Counted from the stretch's first letter, positions 16,295-25,491 are shown. The stretch: DNA of 64,000 bases from an uncultured Oscillospiraceae bacterium (GCA_934589835.1 CAKTOK010000001.1:67007-131006), one strand, 5' to 3'. The notes: generated by a model from the letters alone, not told the origin. Numbers and translations are program-made.

Positions 16295-17845
16295 GTGACC
16301 GCAACAGGTTGGATCGTGGCAGCTGCCGCGTTCGCTGTGGCGGCGGTGGTCTTTTTCCTCCTCGGCATTCGCTACCGCAAGGGCGTAGCGGAAAAAGAAA
16401 TCTCCAGCGCGGAGGAAGAAGCCACGCGCATCATCAACGAGGCAATTAAAAGCTCTGAGAACAAAAAGCGGGAAGCGCTTCTCGAAGCAAAAGAAGAGAT
16501 TTTGAAAAACCGCAGCGAATACGAGAAGGAAGTAAAAGAACGCCGCGCCGAGCAGCAGAAGCAGGAGCGCCGTTTACAGCAGAAGGAGGAGAATCTCGAT
16601 CACAAGACCGAGATGATCGAAAAGAAGGAGGAGGCGCTGGCCCAGAAGCACGCCGCCATCGACAAGGAGCAGGAGGAGATCAAGCTCATCAAGCGCAGCC
16701 AGACGGAAATGCTGGAGCGTATCTCCGGCTTCACGGCGGAGCAGGCCAAGGACTACCTGATCGCGCAGGTGGAGTCCGAGGTCACCCATGAAACGGCTCT
16801 GAAGATCAAGGAGATCGAGGCCCGCGCCAAGGACGAAGCGGACCAGCGCGCCCGTGAGATCGTGGCCACCGCCATCCAGCGCTGCGCCGCCGACCATGTG
16901 GCCGAGATCACCGTCAGTGTGGTACCCCTGCCCAATGACGAGATGAAGGGCCGCATCATCGGTCGCGAGGGCCGCAATATCCGCACGCTGGAGACCCTGA
17001 CCGGCGCGGATCTCATTATCGACGACACCCCCGAAGCCATTACCGTCTCCTGCTTCGAGCCGGTCCGCCGCGAGGTGGCCCGTCTGGCGCTGGAGAAGCT
17101 CATCGCCGATGGCCGCATCCACCCCACCCACATCGAGGAAATGGTGGAGAAGGCCCGCCGCGAGGTGGACGGCGTCATCCGCGCCGAGGGCGAGCGCGCC
17201 GTGCTGGAGACCGGCGTCCGCGGGCTGCACCCCGAGCTGCAGAAGCTGCTGGGCCGCCTGCATTACCGCACCAGCTACGGCCAGAACGTGCTGCAGCACT
17301 CCATCGAGGTCAGCCACATCGCCGGCATGATGGCCGCCGAGCTGGGCGCCGACGTGCAGGCCGCCAAGCGCGCCGGCCTGCTCCATGATATCGGCAAGGC
17401 GCTGGACCACGAGTTTGAGGGCACCCATGTGGCCCTTGGCGTGGAATACGCCCGCAAGTACCGCGAGAAGGAAGAGATCATCCACGCGATTCAGGCGCAC
17501 CACGGCGATGTGGAGTGCAAGACGCTGGTGGCCTGCCTGGTGCAGGCGGCCGACGCCATCTCCGCCGCCCGCCCCGGCGCCCGCCGCGAGAATCTGGAGA
17601 ACTACATCAAGCGTCTGGAGAAGCTGGAGGAGATCACCGGCACCTATCCCGGTGTGGAAAAGAGCTACGCCATTCAGGCGGGCCGCGAGGTCCGCGTCAT
17701 GGTCAAGCCCGAGCAGGTGTCCGAGGATGAGATGGTCATTCTGGCCCGTGAGCTGGCCAAGCGCATCGAAAACGAGCTGGAGTATCCCGGACAGATCAAG
17801 GTCCATGTCCTGCGGGAGACCAAGGTCGTGGAGTACGCAAAATAA
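16295..17845 (+). CDS. rny: Ribonuclease Y
   Basis: A 516-residue membrane-anchored endoribonuclease that starts mRNA decay. Residues 5-25 are a single membrane anchor. A long charged coiled coil spans about 30-190, then comes a KH RNA-binding domain ([17 protein letters not shown]). The HD catalytic domain has [12 protein letters not shown], with a further His in IQAHHGDVE. The start is GTG at 16295, 9 nt after AGGAGG. The YmdB gene lies two genes downstream, the usual genetic partner of RNase Y (ymdA-ymdB in Bacillus); here a lipoprotein gene separates them. Confidence 0.97.
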   Translation: MTATGWIVAAAAFAVAAVVFFLLGIRYRKGVAEKEISSAEEEATRIINEAIKSSENKKREALLEAKEEILKNRSEYEKEVKERRAEQQKQERRLQQKEENLDHKTEMIEKKEEALAQKHAAIDKEQEEIKLIKRSQTEMLERISGFTAEQAKDYLIAQVESEVTHETALKIKEIEARAKDEADQRAREIVATAIQRCAADHVAEITVSVVPLPNDEMKGRIIGREGRNIRTLETLTGADLIIDDTPEAITVSCFEPVRREVARLALEKLIADGRIHPTHIEEMVEKARREVDGVIRAEGERAVLETGVRGLHPELQKLLGRLHYRTSYGQNVLQHSIEVSHIAGMMAAELGADVQAAKRAGLLHDIGKALDHEFEGTHVALGVEYARKYREKEEIIHAIQAHHGDVECKTLVACLVQAADAISAARPGARRENLENYIKRLEKLEEITGTYPGVEKSYAIQAGREVRVMVKPEQVSEDEMVILARELAKRIENELEYPGQIKVHVLRETKVVEYAK

Positions 17846-17853
17846 AGACCCCC

Positions 17854-17891
17854 AGAAGCACCGGAGCGCGTTGCACTCCGGTGCTTCTTTT
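17854..17891 (+). terminator. Intrinsic terminator after rny
   Basis: AGAAGCACCGGAG...CTCCGGTGCTTCT followed by TTTT. Its right arm lies within the next promoter. Confidence 0.85.
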
Positions 17892-17899
17892 GCTATAAT
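17871..17899 (+). promoter_or_regulatory. Sigma-A promoter overlapping the rny terminator
   Basis: TTGCAC (17871-17876) is in the terminator loop region; after 17 bp TATAAT lies at 17894-17899. Confidence 0.7.
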
Positions 17900-17949
17900 A
17901 CCCTCAGCAAGGGCCCTGTCAACGAACGGTATTTTACGGAGGGAAGCCT

Positions 17950-19215
17950 ATGAGACGCCTGATACTGCTGCTACTGCTGCTGGCCGCGGCCCTGTCCATG
18001 ACCGGCTGCCTGACCGTTACGGGGGACGAGCCGGCCTTGCAGACGCCAACGCAGGAGCCGGTGCAGGAGCCTGTACAGCAGGAGCCGGTAACGGTGGACG
18101 TACCGGAGACGCGGGCATGGACGCGGCAGCACCACTCCGTCTGGGGCCGGGAGCCGGAGACGGTCAGCGCTGTCTTTGAGCGCATCTCCGGCGCGGCGGA
18201 CCACGGCATGACCACGGGGCAGGAGCTGCTGCTGCTGGACTTCATGGACTGCTACTACCAGTCCGTCAGCGGGCTGGAGGTCATCGACTGCGCCGAGCTG
18301 TTCACCGACCGCGCCCAGTCCGACTATCACCGCACCGTCTGGCGCACGCTGGCCGCCGTCCGGTCCCTGTCGCCCATCGACCTGCACGCCGACGCTTACA
18401 GCTACTCCCTGCGCTGCACCGACCTGACGCAGGACGGCGACACGGCGGACCTGACGCTGCTGGAGAGCAGCGTGATGTACTTCAACGGCCTGAACGGCCT
18501 GCCCTCCGAGCAGTGGAACGTGAAGCACAGCTTCCGTCTGGCACGCATCAGCGGCGACCGCTGGCGCATCGCCAAGCACGTCTCCGATGACAACCCCTAT
18601 TACAGCGCCGATTACGATGAGGACGCCGACACGGACCGCAATCTGCCCACACTGCTGGCGTGCATCGCCTCCCGCGAGGCCCAGCCCCGTCAGGCGTGGA
18701 CGCCGGAGGTCACATGGGACCACGACTACGACCGCGACGCTGCGCTGGACTATATGCTCACCTACAGCGCCAAGCGCAGCCCCGCCTATAAGGCCTACGA
18801 CGAGCTGGGCGGCAACTGCATGAACTTCGGCTCGCAGGTGCTGGCCGCCGGCGGCGTCCCCGCCCTGCCCGGCGGCTATCAGGACGGCTGGTTCTATTAC
18901 AGCAGCACCAACGTCTCCCTGCCATGGGTCAACGTGGGCGGCTTTCTGGATCTGGCCGCGAGCCATACCGGCTCCGGACTGGTGGCCGTGGTGGGCGCGC
19001 CCTATTTCGCCGGCGAGGTGGGAGACATCATCACCATGGGCGTGGAGGAGCCGCGCAACCACACCACCGTGATCTGCGGCGTCCTCACCGATGACGCGGG
19101 GCAGACCGTGGACTACCTGCTGTGCTCCAACACCGCCAATCTCCGGAACTATCCGGCCTCTGCCTATTACTATACAAACCGCCAGCTCACCAAAATTCTG
19201 GGCTGGAACGACTGA
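17950..19215 (+). CDS. Lipoprotein with C-terminal amidase-like (Amidase_6) domain
   Basis: A 421-residue protein with a lipoprotein signal (residues 1-20, lipobox SMTGC) and a Pro/Glu/Gln linker (residues 28-50) of repeated QEPV. A middle NTF2-like or unassigned region follows. The last ~170 residues fit the putative amidase domain of Firmicutes: ALDYMLTYSAKRSPAYKAYD, then GGNCMNFGSQVLAAGG with the likely catalytic Cys, then PRNHTTVI with the likely His. It would sit on the outer membrane face. Substrate unknown. RBS is GGAGGG. Confidence 0.8.
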   Translation: MRRLILLLLLLAAALSMTGCLTVTGDEPALQTPTQEPVQEPVQQEPVTVDVPETRAWTRQHHSVWGREPETVSAVFERISGAADHGMTTGQELLLLDFMDCYYQSVSGLEVIDCAELFTDRAQSDYHRTVWRTLAAVRSLSPIDLHADAYSYSLRCTDLTQDGDTADLTLLESSVMYFNGLNGLPSEQWNVKHSFRLARISGDRWRIAKHVSDDNPYYSADYDEDADTDRNLPTLLACIASREAQPRQAWTPEVTWDHDYDRDAALDYMLTYSAKRSPAYKAYDELGGNCMNFGSQVLAAGGVPALPGGYQDGWFYYSSTNVSLPWVNVGGFLDLAASHTGSGLVAVVGAPYFAGEVGDIITMGVEEPRNHTTVICGVLTDDAGQTVDYLLCSNTANLRNYPASAYYYTNRQLTKILGWND

Positions 19216-19233
19216 CCTCAAAGGAGGAGCTTT

Positions 19234-20010
19234 ATGGATTACCGCATTCTGGCGCTGGGCGACGTGGCCAGCGAGACGGGCCTGCAGCTGCTGGAGAAGA
19301 AGCTGCGCGCCTTCAGGAGGGAGCAGAACATCGCCTTCGCCGTGGTCAACGGCGAGAATATCTCCGGCAGCGGCCTGACCCGCCAGCAGGCGGAGGCCCT
19401 GCTGGCCGCCGGCGCGGATGTCGTCACACTGGGCAACCACACCTTCGGCAAGCCTCAGATCGCCTCGTTTCTGGAGGAGAACCGCTATATCCTGCGCCCC
19501 GCCAACTTCACGGGCCGCGCCGCCGGACGGGGCTGCGCCGTCTATGACTGCGGCGCGTTCTCCGTGGCGGTGCTGGTGCTCATCGGCCGCTGCGATCTGG
19601 ACTTCAACGCCGACAACCCCTTCACCACGGCGGACCGCCTGCTGAAAACGGCGGACAAGCCCACCTTCACGCTGGCGGAGCTCCACGCACAGGCCACCAG
19701 CGAGAAGCTGGCCATGGCCTACTATCTGGACGGCCGCGTTTCCGCCCTCTGGGGCACCCACACCCATGTCCCCACCGCCGATGCACGGGTGCTTCCCAAG
19801 GGCACCGGCTACGTCACCGATCTGGGCATGACCGGCCCCATCGAATCCGTGCTGGGCATCCGGCCGGAGCAGTCCGTGGAGTTCTTTCTGGGCGGCCTGC
19901 CCGGCCGCTATCAGGCGGCGGACGGCCCCTGCTCCGCCCAGGGCTGCATTTTTACGTTAAACAGCGACACCGGCCTTTGCACCGGCGTGGAGCGTATCGA
20001 GATCAGATAA
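19234..20010 (+). CDS. ymdB: YmdB family metallophosphodiesterase
   Basis: A 258-residue metallophosphoesterase. Metal motifs in order are GDVASETG, NGENISG, TLGNHTFG, LHAQATSEK and GTHTHVPTADARVL. All expected His/Asp/Asn/Glu ligands appear present, although the usual DFHAE is ELHAQ here. YmdB hydrolyses 2',3'-cAMP in vitro and affects biofilm genes and RNase Y in Bacillus. It stands 3' of rny in the same direction, as is typical. AAGGAGG precedes the ATG. Confidence 0.92.
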   Translation: MDYRILALGDVASETGLQLLEKKLRAFRREQNIAFAVVNGENISGSGLTRQQAEALLAAGADVVTLGNHTFGKPQIASFLEENRYILRPANFTGRAAGRGCAVYDCGAFSVAVLVLIGRCDLDFNADNPFTTADRLLKTADKPTFTLAELHAQATSEKLAMAYYLDGRVSALWGTHTHVPTADARVLPKGTGYVTDLGMTGPIESVLGIRPEQSVEFFLGGLPGRYQAADGPCSAQGCIFTLNSDTGLCTGVERIEIR

Positions 20011-20027
20011 AAAGGAGAAACTGCATC

Positions 20028-20516
20028 ATGTCTGTGGAAAAAGTAAGAGCCTACCTGACGCCCTACGGCGTGGCGGACCGTATCCGCGAATTCGATGTAT
20101 CCAGCGCCACAGTGGAGCTGGCTGCACTGGCTGTGGGCGTGGAGGGCGCCCGCATCGCCAAGACCCTCAGCTTCAAGGTGGGGGAGGACCCCATTCTGGT
20201 GGTAGCTGCCGGTGACGCCAAGGTGGACAACAGCAAGTATAAGCATTTCTTCGGGGCCAAGGCCAAGATGCTCACCGCCGAGGAGGCCGTGGAGCGCATC
20301 GGCCACGCCGTAGGCGGCGTGTGTCCCTTCGCCCTGCCCGAGGATGTCAAGACCTATCTGGACGTGTCCCTCAAGCGCTTTGAGACGGTGTTCCCCGCTG
20401 TGGGCAGCGCCGCCAGCGCCATTGAGCTGACCTGCGATGAGCTGGAGCACTGCTGCGGCAGCAATTTTGTCCAGTGGGTGGATGTCTGTAAGGGCTGGCA
20501 GGCCGAGGAAGCCTGA
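20028..20516 (+). CDS. YbaK/EbsC-type aminoacyl-tRNA deacylase
   Basis: A 162-residue protein of the YbaK/ProX editing superfamily, which hydrolyses mischarged tRNAs (Cys-tRNA-Pro or Ala-tRNA-Pro). It has the RIAKTLSFKV strand with the conserved Lys, AGDAKVDNSKYKHFFGAKAKM, and VGGVCPFALPEDVKTYLD, the segment that carries the conserved Gly-Gly-x-x-Pro-type loop. The exact tRNA substrate cannot be read. The ATG at 20028 follows AAAAGGAG; the longer upstream frame overlaps ymdB. It overlaps the next gene by one base (TGATG), which suggests coupled translation. Confidence 0.88.
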   Translation: MSVEKVRAYLTPYGVADRIREFDVSSATVELAALAVGVEGARIAKTLSFKVGEDPILVVAAGDAKVDNSKYKHFFGAKAKMLTAEEAVERIGHAVGGVCPFALPEDVKTYLDVSLKRFETVFPAVGSAASAIELTCDELEHCCGSNFVQWVDVCKGWQAEEA

Positions 20517-21604
20517 TGGTACGCATCCTACACGCCGGCGACTTCCATCTGGACAGCGCCTTCGGCGCCCTGCCGCCGGAGCTGGCCCGCCGCCGTCGGG
20601 CCGAGAGCAGGGAGGCCCCCCAGCGTCTGGTGGACTGGGCCAACGACAACGGCGTGCAGCTTCTGCTGCTGGCCGGCGACCTCTTTGACAGCGCGGACCT
20701 CTGCGGCGACACGGCGCTGCTGCTGGCCCGCGCGCTGGGCGCGTTTCAGGGGCAGGTGGTCATTGCCCCCGGCAACCACGACCCCTATACCCCCTCCGGC
20801 GCGTATGCCCGGACCCTGTGGCCCGACAATGTCCGCCTCTTTACAGAGGACCGGATGCAGGCCATTTCCTTCCCCCAGTATGGCTGCACCGTCTATGGCG
20901 GCGCCTTTACCGCGCCGGAGGAGCCGGCGGACCGTGTGCTCTCCGGCTTCACCGCCCCCGACGACGGGCTGGTGCACATCGGCCTGCTCCACGGCGAGCT
21001 TACCGGCTCCGACAGCCGCTACCGCCCCCTGACCACCGCCGCCGTGGCCGCCTCCGGTCTGCACTATCTGGCGCTGGGCCATGTCCACGGCTGCTCCGGC
21101 GTGCTGCGGGCGGGGGCCGTGCCCTACGCCTACTGCGGCTGTCTGGAGGGCCGCGGCTTTGACGAGCTGGGGGACAAGGGCTTCCTCGCCGGCGATGTGT
21201 CGCCGGAGGGCGCGGCCCTGCGCTTTGTGCCCTTTGCCCGCCGCCGCTACCGCATCGCATCGGTGGACGTGACCGACGGCGATCCTGCGGAGGCGGTGTC
21301 CGCCGCGCTGCCCCCCGATACGGCGGAGGACGTGTACCGCATCGTCCTCACCGGCAGCCCTGCCGCGCCGGTATCGCCGGAGCGGGTGCAGGCTCTGCTG
21401 GCGGACCGGTTCTACGCCCTGCAGGTGCGGGACAGGACCACCGCCCGTCAGGAGCTGTGGGACAAATGCGGCGAGGATACGCTGCGGGGCCTGTTTTTGC
21501 AGCAGCTGCGGGATACCTGCGATGCGTCGGACCCCCGTTCCCGCCGCCTGATGGAGCAGGCCGCCGCGTTCGGGCTGGCGGCCATCGACGATCGGGAGGT
21601 GTGA
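20516..21604 (+). CDS. Metallophosphoesterase, DNA repair exonuclease (YhaO/SbcD-like)
   Basis: A 362-residue Mre11/SbcD-type phosphoesterase. Motifs are HAGDFHLD (N-terminus), LLAGDLFD, APGNHDPY, GLLHGEL and LALGHVHG, which together give a complete two-metal site. Relatives pair with an SMC-like ATPase (YhaN or SbcC) to process DNA ends. No such ATPase follows; the next gene is asparaginase. The function as a nuclease is therefore by family only. Its start overlaps the previous stop. Confidence 0.85.
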   Translation: MVRILHAGDFHLDSAFGALPPELARRRRAESREAPQRLVDWANDNGVQLLLLAGDLFDSADLCGDTALLLARALGAFQGQVVIAPGNHDPYTPSGAYARTLWPDNVRLFTEDRMQAISFPQYGCTVYGGAFTAPEEPADRVLSGFTAPDDGLVHIGLLHGELTGSDSRYRPLTTAAVAASGLHYLALGHVHGCSGVLRAGAVPYAYCGCLEGRGFDELGDKGFLAGDVSPEGAALRFVPFARRRYRIASVDVTDGDPAEAVSAALPPDTAEDVYRIVLTGSPAAPVSPERVQALLADRFYALQVRDRTTARQELWDKCGEDTLRGLFLQQLRDTCDASDPRSRRLMEQAAAFGLAAIDDREV

Positions 21605-21607
21605 CCT

Positions 21608-22603
21608 GTGAAGAGGATCCTCATGATCGGCACCGGCGGCACCATCGCCTCCGAGGCCTCGCCCTCCGGTCTGACGCCGGAGCTGACCACGGAGCAGCTG
21701 CTGGCCTTCCTCCCGGGCGTCGCAGCGTTCTGCCATGTGGACTGCCTTCAGCTATACAGTCTGGACAGCACCAACATCCGGCCGGAGCATTGGCTGGGCA
21801 TCGCCGCCGCCATTCGTGACCGCTACGACGACTACGACGGCTTTGTCATCGCCCACGGCACCGATACCATGGCCTATACCGCCGCCGCCCTCAGCTATCT
21901 GGTGCAGGGCAGCCCCAAGCCCATCGTGCTCACCGGCGCCCAGAAGCCCATCTGGTTCGACGGCACCGACTCCAAGCGCAACCTGACGGATGCGTTCCTG
22001 TATGCCTGCCGCGGCTGCGGCGGCGTGCAGATCGTTTTCAACGGCAAGGTCATTCTGGGCACCCGCGCCCGTAAGACCTGCTCCAAGAGCTTTCACGCCT
22101 TTTCCAGCGTGAACTACCCCGATCTGGCGGCGGTGCAGGACGGACACCTGCTGCAATATATGCGCTGCGCCTGCTACCCCCGCCCCGTGTTCTACGACAC
22201 GCTGGACAGCAGCGTGTCCCTGCTGAAGCTGATCCCGGGCACGTCCAGCGCGCTCCTTGATTTCATGCTGGACCGCAGCGACGGCCTGATCATCGAGTCC
22301 TTCGGCGTAGGCGGCCTGCCGGAGTACGAGGGCAGCGAGTTTTACGACGCGGTGCGCCGCGGCGTGGAGCGGGGGAAGCTCGTGGTCATGACCACGCAGG
22401 TGCCCAACGAGGGCAGCGACCTGACGGTGTACCATGTGGGCGGCCGCCTGAAAAGCACCCTCCGCCTGCTGGAGGCCTACGACATGACCACGGAATCGGC
22501 GGTGGCCAAGCTCATGTGGATCCTGGGCCAGACCCGCGACTTTGACGAGGCGGAGCGCCTGTTTTACCGGCCGGTGGCGCGGGACATCCTCTACGAAAAC
22601 TAA
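21608..22603 (+). CDS. ansA: L-asparaginase, type I
   Basis: A 331-residue cytosolic asparaginase converting asparagine to aspartate and ammonia. The first catalytic Thr lies in GTGGTIAS and the second motif is HGTDTMAYTAAALSYL, both intact. Length and lack of a signal peptide fit type I. The start is GTG at 21608 after GGGAGGTG, four nt past the previous stop, so it is likely cotranscribed with the YhaO-like gene. It ends at a strong terminator. Confidence 0.93.
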   Translation: MKRILMIGTGGTIASEASPSGLTPELTTEQLLAFLPGVAAFCHVDCLQLYSLDSTNIRPEHWLGIAAAIRDRYDDYDGFVIAHGTDTMAYTAAALSYLVQGSPKPIVLTGAQKPIWFDGTDSKRNLTDAFLYACRGCGGVQIVFNGKVILGTRARKTCSKSFHAFSSVNYPDLAAVQDGHLLQYMRCACYPRPVFYDTLDSSVSLLKLIPGTSSALLDFMLDRSDGLIIESFGVGGLPEYEGSEFYDAVRRGVERGKLVVMTTQVPNEGSDLTVYHVGGRLKSTLRLLEAYDMTTESAVAKLMWILGQTRDFDEAERLFYRPVARDILYEN

Positions 22604-22608
22604 ATGAA

Positions 22609-22636
22609 AAAACGGCGCGCCGAAGCGCGCCGTTTT
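22609..22636. terminator. Intrinsic terminator after ansA
   Basis: AAAACGGCGCGC-CGAA-GCGCGCCGTTTT. Confidence 0.85.
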
Positions 22637-22637
22637 C

Positions 22638-22667
22638 GCATAGTTTGCTGCGCTTTTTCCCATACTA
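22638..22667 (+). promoter_or_regulatory. Candidate sigma-F/sigma-G (forespore) promoter
   Basis: GCATA (22638-22642), 18 bp, CATACTA (22661-22667). It fits the forespore consensus GHATR-N18-CATNHTA at every position and lies 29 nt before a germination gene. Confidence 0.75.
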
Positions 22668-22696
22668 TGGCAAACTGTCTGAGGGAGGAAGCCGGT

Positions 22697-24100
22697 ATGA
22701 AACAGGATTTTTCTGCCAAAACCGCGGCGCTGGACGGCCTGCTGGGCGTGGGCCGCTGCTTCGATATGACCGCCCGCGACCTCACCATCGGCGGTCGCCG
22801 CGCCCGCCTTTGGGTGGTGAACGGCTACGCGCAGGAGGGCATACTGGAGCGCATGATCGCCCAGTGGCTGGCGGTGCCGCCGCTGCCGCCGGACATGACG
22901 CCGGAGACCTTTCTCCGCCGCCATGTCACCGCCTGCGACGCCGCCGTATGCGGCAAAAGGGAGGAGGCGGTGCTGGCGGTCTTTGCCGGAAAGACCCTGC
23001 TGGTGGCGGACGGTTTCTCCGGCGGCATCCTCATGGATGTGAAGCAGTTCCCCACCCGCGCCATCGAGGAGCCGGACACCAGCCGCGTCCTCCGGGGCAG
23101 CCACGACGGCTTTGTGGAGAACCTGATGCAGAACGCCGCCCTGCTGCGCCGCCGCATCCGCGACTCCCGCCTGACGCTGGAGCGGGTGCAGCTGGACAAC
23201 CGCTCCCACACCGATGTGGTGCTGTGCTACATGGACGGGGAGGCCGACCCCGAGCTGCTGGCGGAGATACGGAAAAAACTGGAAAATATGCAGGTGGGCT
23301 CCATCGCCATGAGCCAGGAATCGGTGGCGGAGGCCCTGTCGCCCCGGCAGTTCTGGAACCCGTTTCCCAAGGTCCGGTATACGGAGCGGCCCGACGTAGC
23401 CACGGCCTGCATCATGGAGGGCGACGTGGTGCTGATGGTGGACAACTCCCCCTCGGCCATGCTGCTGCCCACCACGCTTCTGCGGTTCACCGAGGAGATC
23501 AACGACTACTATTTCCCGCCCCTCATCGGCTCCTATCTTCAGATCGTCCGTATGGTGGTGCTGCTGCTGACGGTGTTTGTCACGCCGGTGTGGTATCTGC
23601 TGGTGAAGAATCCCGACACGCTCCACGAGAGCCTGCACTTCCTGCTGATCCAGGACGAGTACTTCGTCCCGCTCATCATCCAGCTGCTGCTGGTGGAGCT
23701 GATCATCGACGTGCTGAAGCTGGCGTCTCTCAACACGCCGGACGTGCTGAGCAATTCCTTCAGCATGATCGGCGCCCTGATCCTGGGGGATTTCGCGGTG
23801 CAGGCCCGCTGGCTGGTGCCGGAGGTGCTGGTCTACATGGCCTTCGTGGCCATCGCCAACTATGCCCAGCACAGCTATGAAATGGGCTACGCCACCAAGC
23901 TCTGCCGGATACTGCTGCTGATCCTGGTGTGGCTGTTCGACCTGTGGGGCTTTCTGGCGGGCGTGGCGGGGATGCTGACGCTGATGGCCACCGTCAAGCC
24001 GCTGGTGGGAAAGGGCTACCTCTATCCGCTCATCCCCTTTGACGGCAAAAAATTAAAGCGTCTGCTGCACCGCGCGCCCATCAGCAGGGACAACAGCTGA
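22697..24100 (+). CDS. GerA-family spore germination protein, SpoVAF-like
   Basis: A 467-residue protein of the GerA/SpoVAF family, which sits in the spore inner membrane and takes part in germination and dipicolinate release. The N-terminal soluble half includes FAGKTLLVADG and RGSHDGFVENL. The C-terminal half has about five membrane segments, starting after NDYYFPPLIGSYLQIVRM, and includes SNSFSMIGALILGDFAV. The combination resembles SpoVAF more than the GerAA proteins. The ATG at 22697 follows GGGAGGAAG. A forespore-type promoter supports late sporulation expression. spoIVB follows. Confidence 0.85.
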   Translation: MKQDFSAKTAALDGLLGVGRCFDMTARDLTIGGRRARLWVVNGYAQEGILERMIAQWLAVPPLPPDMTPETFLRRHVTACDAAVCGKREEAVLAVFAGKTLLVADGFSGGILMDVKQFPTRAIEEPDTSRVLRGSHDGFVENLMQNAALLRRRIRDSRLTLERVQLDNRSHTDVVLCYMDGEADPELLAEIRKKLENMQVGSIAMSQESVAEALSPRQFWNPFPKVRYTERPDVATACIMEGDVVLMVDNSPSAMLLPTTLLRFTEEINDYYFPPLIGSYLQIVRMVVLLLTVFVTPVWYLLVKNPDTLHESLHFLLIQDEYFVPLIIQLLLVELIIDVLKLASLNTPDVLSNSFSMIGALILGDFAVQARWLVPEVLVYMAFVAIANYAQHSYEMGYATKLCRILLLILVWLFDLWGFLAGVAGMLTLMATVKPLVGKGYLYPLIPFDGKKLKRLLHRAPISRDNS

Positions 24101-24149
24101 AACCGGATTTTTCCAGCGCGGCGCTGCCAATTCACCCTGAATTTACACC

Positions 24150-24179
24150 GTATGCCTCGCCCTGCTCCGGCGCAAAGTA
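24150..24179 (+). promoter_or_regulatory. Possible sigma-G promoter of spoIVB
   Basis: GTATG (24150-24154), 18 bp, CAAAGTA (24173-24179). The -35 and spacing match GHATR-N18-CATNHTA, but the -10 differs at two positions. Confidence 0.4.
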
Positions 24180-24219
24180 ACGCTGTCGCCGGCGACAATT
24201 TCACAAAGGGGTGAGACGC

Positions 24220-25248
24220 TTGTATGAGCTGCGTAAAACGCATCGCACAGGCAGCCTCCGCAAACGCACCGCAGGGCTGCTTGCCCTCGTATTTTCCCTC
24301 TCGCTCTGCGTCCAGACGGTCTGGGCCGCCCCTGAGGAGCGGACTGTGATCCCGCTGGGCAAGGCCGTGGGCATCAAGCTGTTTGCCGATGGCGCGCTGG
24401 TGGTGGGCCTGTCCGATGACGGTCACTGTCCTGCGCGGGACTGCGGCCTGCGGGAAGGAGATCTGATCCTCCGCATGGATGACGAGAAGATCACCTCCAC
24501 AGAGCAGGTCCGCGCACTCCTGCAGGACAACGGCTGCGAGCCGCTGGTCATGACGGTCCAGCGCAGCGGCCGGACCCTCACCGTCACCGCCGTGCCCACA
24601 CAGGGCCCTGACGGCGCGTGGCAGCTGGGGGCATGGATCCGCGACAGCATGGCCGGCATCGGCACGCTGACGTACTACGATCCCGCCACCGGCAGCTACG
24701 GCGCGCTGGGCCACGGCATCACCGACGTGGACACCGCCAGGCTGATGCCGCTGGCCTCCGGCTCCATCATGGAGACCACAGTCAAGGCGGTGAAAAAGGG
24801 CGCCAGAGGCGACCCCGGCGAGCTGAAGGGCGACTTCTCCGTGCAGCGTGACGTAGGCACCGTCACCGTCAACAGCGACGGCGGTATCTTCGGCACGGTG
24901 GCGGACCCTGATTTCCTCCGGATGGGCACGCCCGTCCCCGTCGCCGCGGCCCGTCAGGTCAAGACCGGCCCTGCCACCATTCTGGCCACCATCTCTGCGG
25001 ATGACACGGCAGAATACACGGTGCAGATCGTCCGCGTCTTCTCCGGCGGCCAATCCACCCGCAACCTGCTGCTCCGCGTGACGGACCAGCGCCTGCTGGA
25101 CGCCACCGGCGGCATCGTGCAGGGCATGAGCGGCAGTCCCATCCTCCAGAACGGACGGATCGTGGGAGCCGTCACCCATGTGCTGCTGAACGACCCCACC
25201 CAGGGCTACGGCATTCTCATGGAGAATATGCTGGCCATGGCGGGGTAA
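24220..25248 (+). CDS. spoIVB: SpoIVB serine peptidase (S55)
   Basis: A 342-residue sporulation protease that in Bacillus is made in the forespore and triggers pro-sigma-K processing. A hydrophobic N-terminal segment (LLALVFSLSLCVQTVWA) exports it to the intermembrane space. A PDZ domain follows (LREGDLILRMDDEKITSTEQV), then the S55 domain with catalytic His in GALGHGITD and catalytic Ser in GMSGSPI. The likely start is TTG at 24220, since AAAGGGGTG is 6-7 nt upstream; the GTG at 24211 is too close. In most relatives spoIVB is next to spo0A; here they are 32 kb apart. Confidence 0.93.
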   Translation: MYELRKTHRTGSLRKRTAGLLALVFSLSLCVQTVWAAPEERTVIPLGKAVGIKLFADGALVVGLSDDGHCPARDCGLREGDLILRMDDEKITSTEQVRALLQDNGCEPLVMTVQRSGRTLTVTAVPTQGPDGAWQLGAWIRDSMAGIGTLTYYDPATGSYGALGHGITDVDTARLMPLASGSIMETTVKAVKKGARGDPGELKGDFSVQRDVGTVTVNSDGGIFGTVADPDFLRMGTPVPVAAARQVKTGPATILATISADDTAEYTVQIVRVFSGGQSTRNLLLRVTDQRLLDATGGIVQGMSGSPILQNGRIVGAVTHVLLNDPTQGYGILMENMLAMAG

Positions 25249-25265
25249 GCAAGGAGGTCACGCCT

Positions 25266-25484
25266 ATGCAGTCCCTGCTGATCAAGGACACCACCCGCGC
25301 CCAGCGCGAGGAGATCGTGCGGCGGGCGCTGGCAGCCTGCGGCGCCGGCTGCGACGGGTGCAGCGGCTGCGGCAACTCCGGCGGCGGCCGTGTGGACGCC
25401 ATCTATCAGCCGTATATCGACGGCGAAAAGGAGCTGGCGGACATCAACGCGGAATACTCCGCCGGACGCAAGCCGGTACGCTGA
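25266..25484 (+). CDS. Small Cys-rich protein, possible Fe-S or zinc binder
   Basis: A 72-residue protein not recognised by family. Residues 25-36 hold four Cys in C-x3-C-x2-C-x2-C, followed by a Gly-rich run and an acidic C-terminus. No signal peptide or membrane segment is seen. It has an excellent ribosome binding site (AAGGAGGTCACGCCT) and follows spoIVB by 17 nt in the same direction, so it is probably cotranscribed and made in the forespore. A hairpin at 25492-25517 follows. Confidence 0.7.
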   Translation: MQSLLIKDTTRAQREEIVRRALAACGAGCDGCSGCGNSGGGRVDAIYQPYIDGEKELADINAEYSAGRKPVR

Positions 25485-25491
25485 CAAAGGG

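Noticed and set aside
14757-16298. A 513-codon frame running from the HNH gene end through the GC tract and the amidase gene
   Set aside because: Open only because stops are rare at this GC. It crosses a terminator, a repeat boundary and another gene in a different frame.
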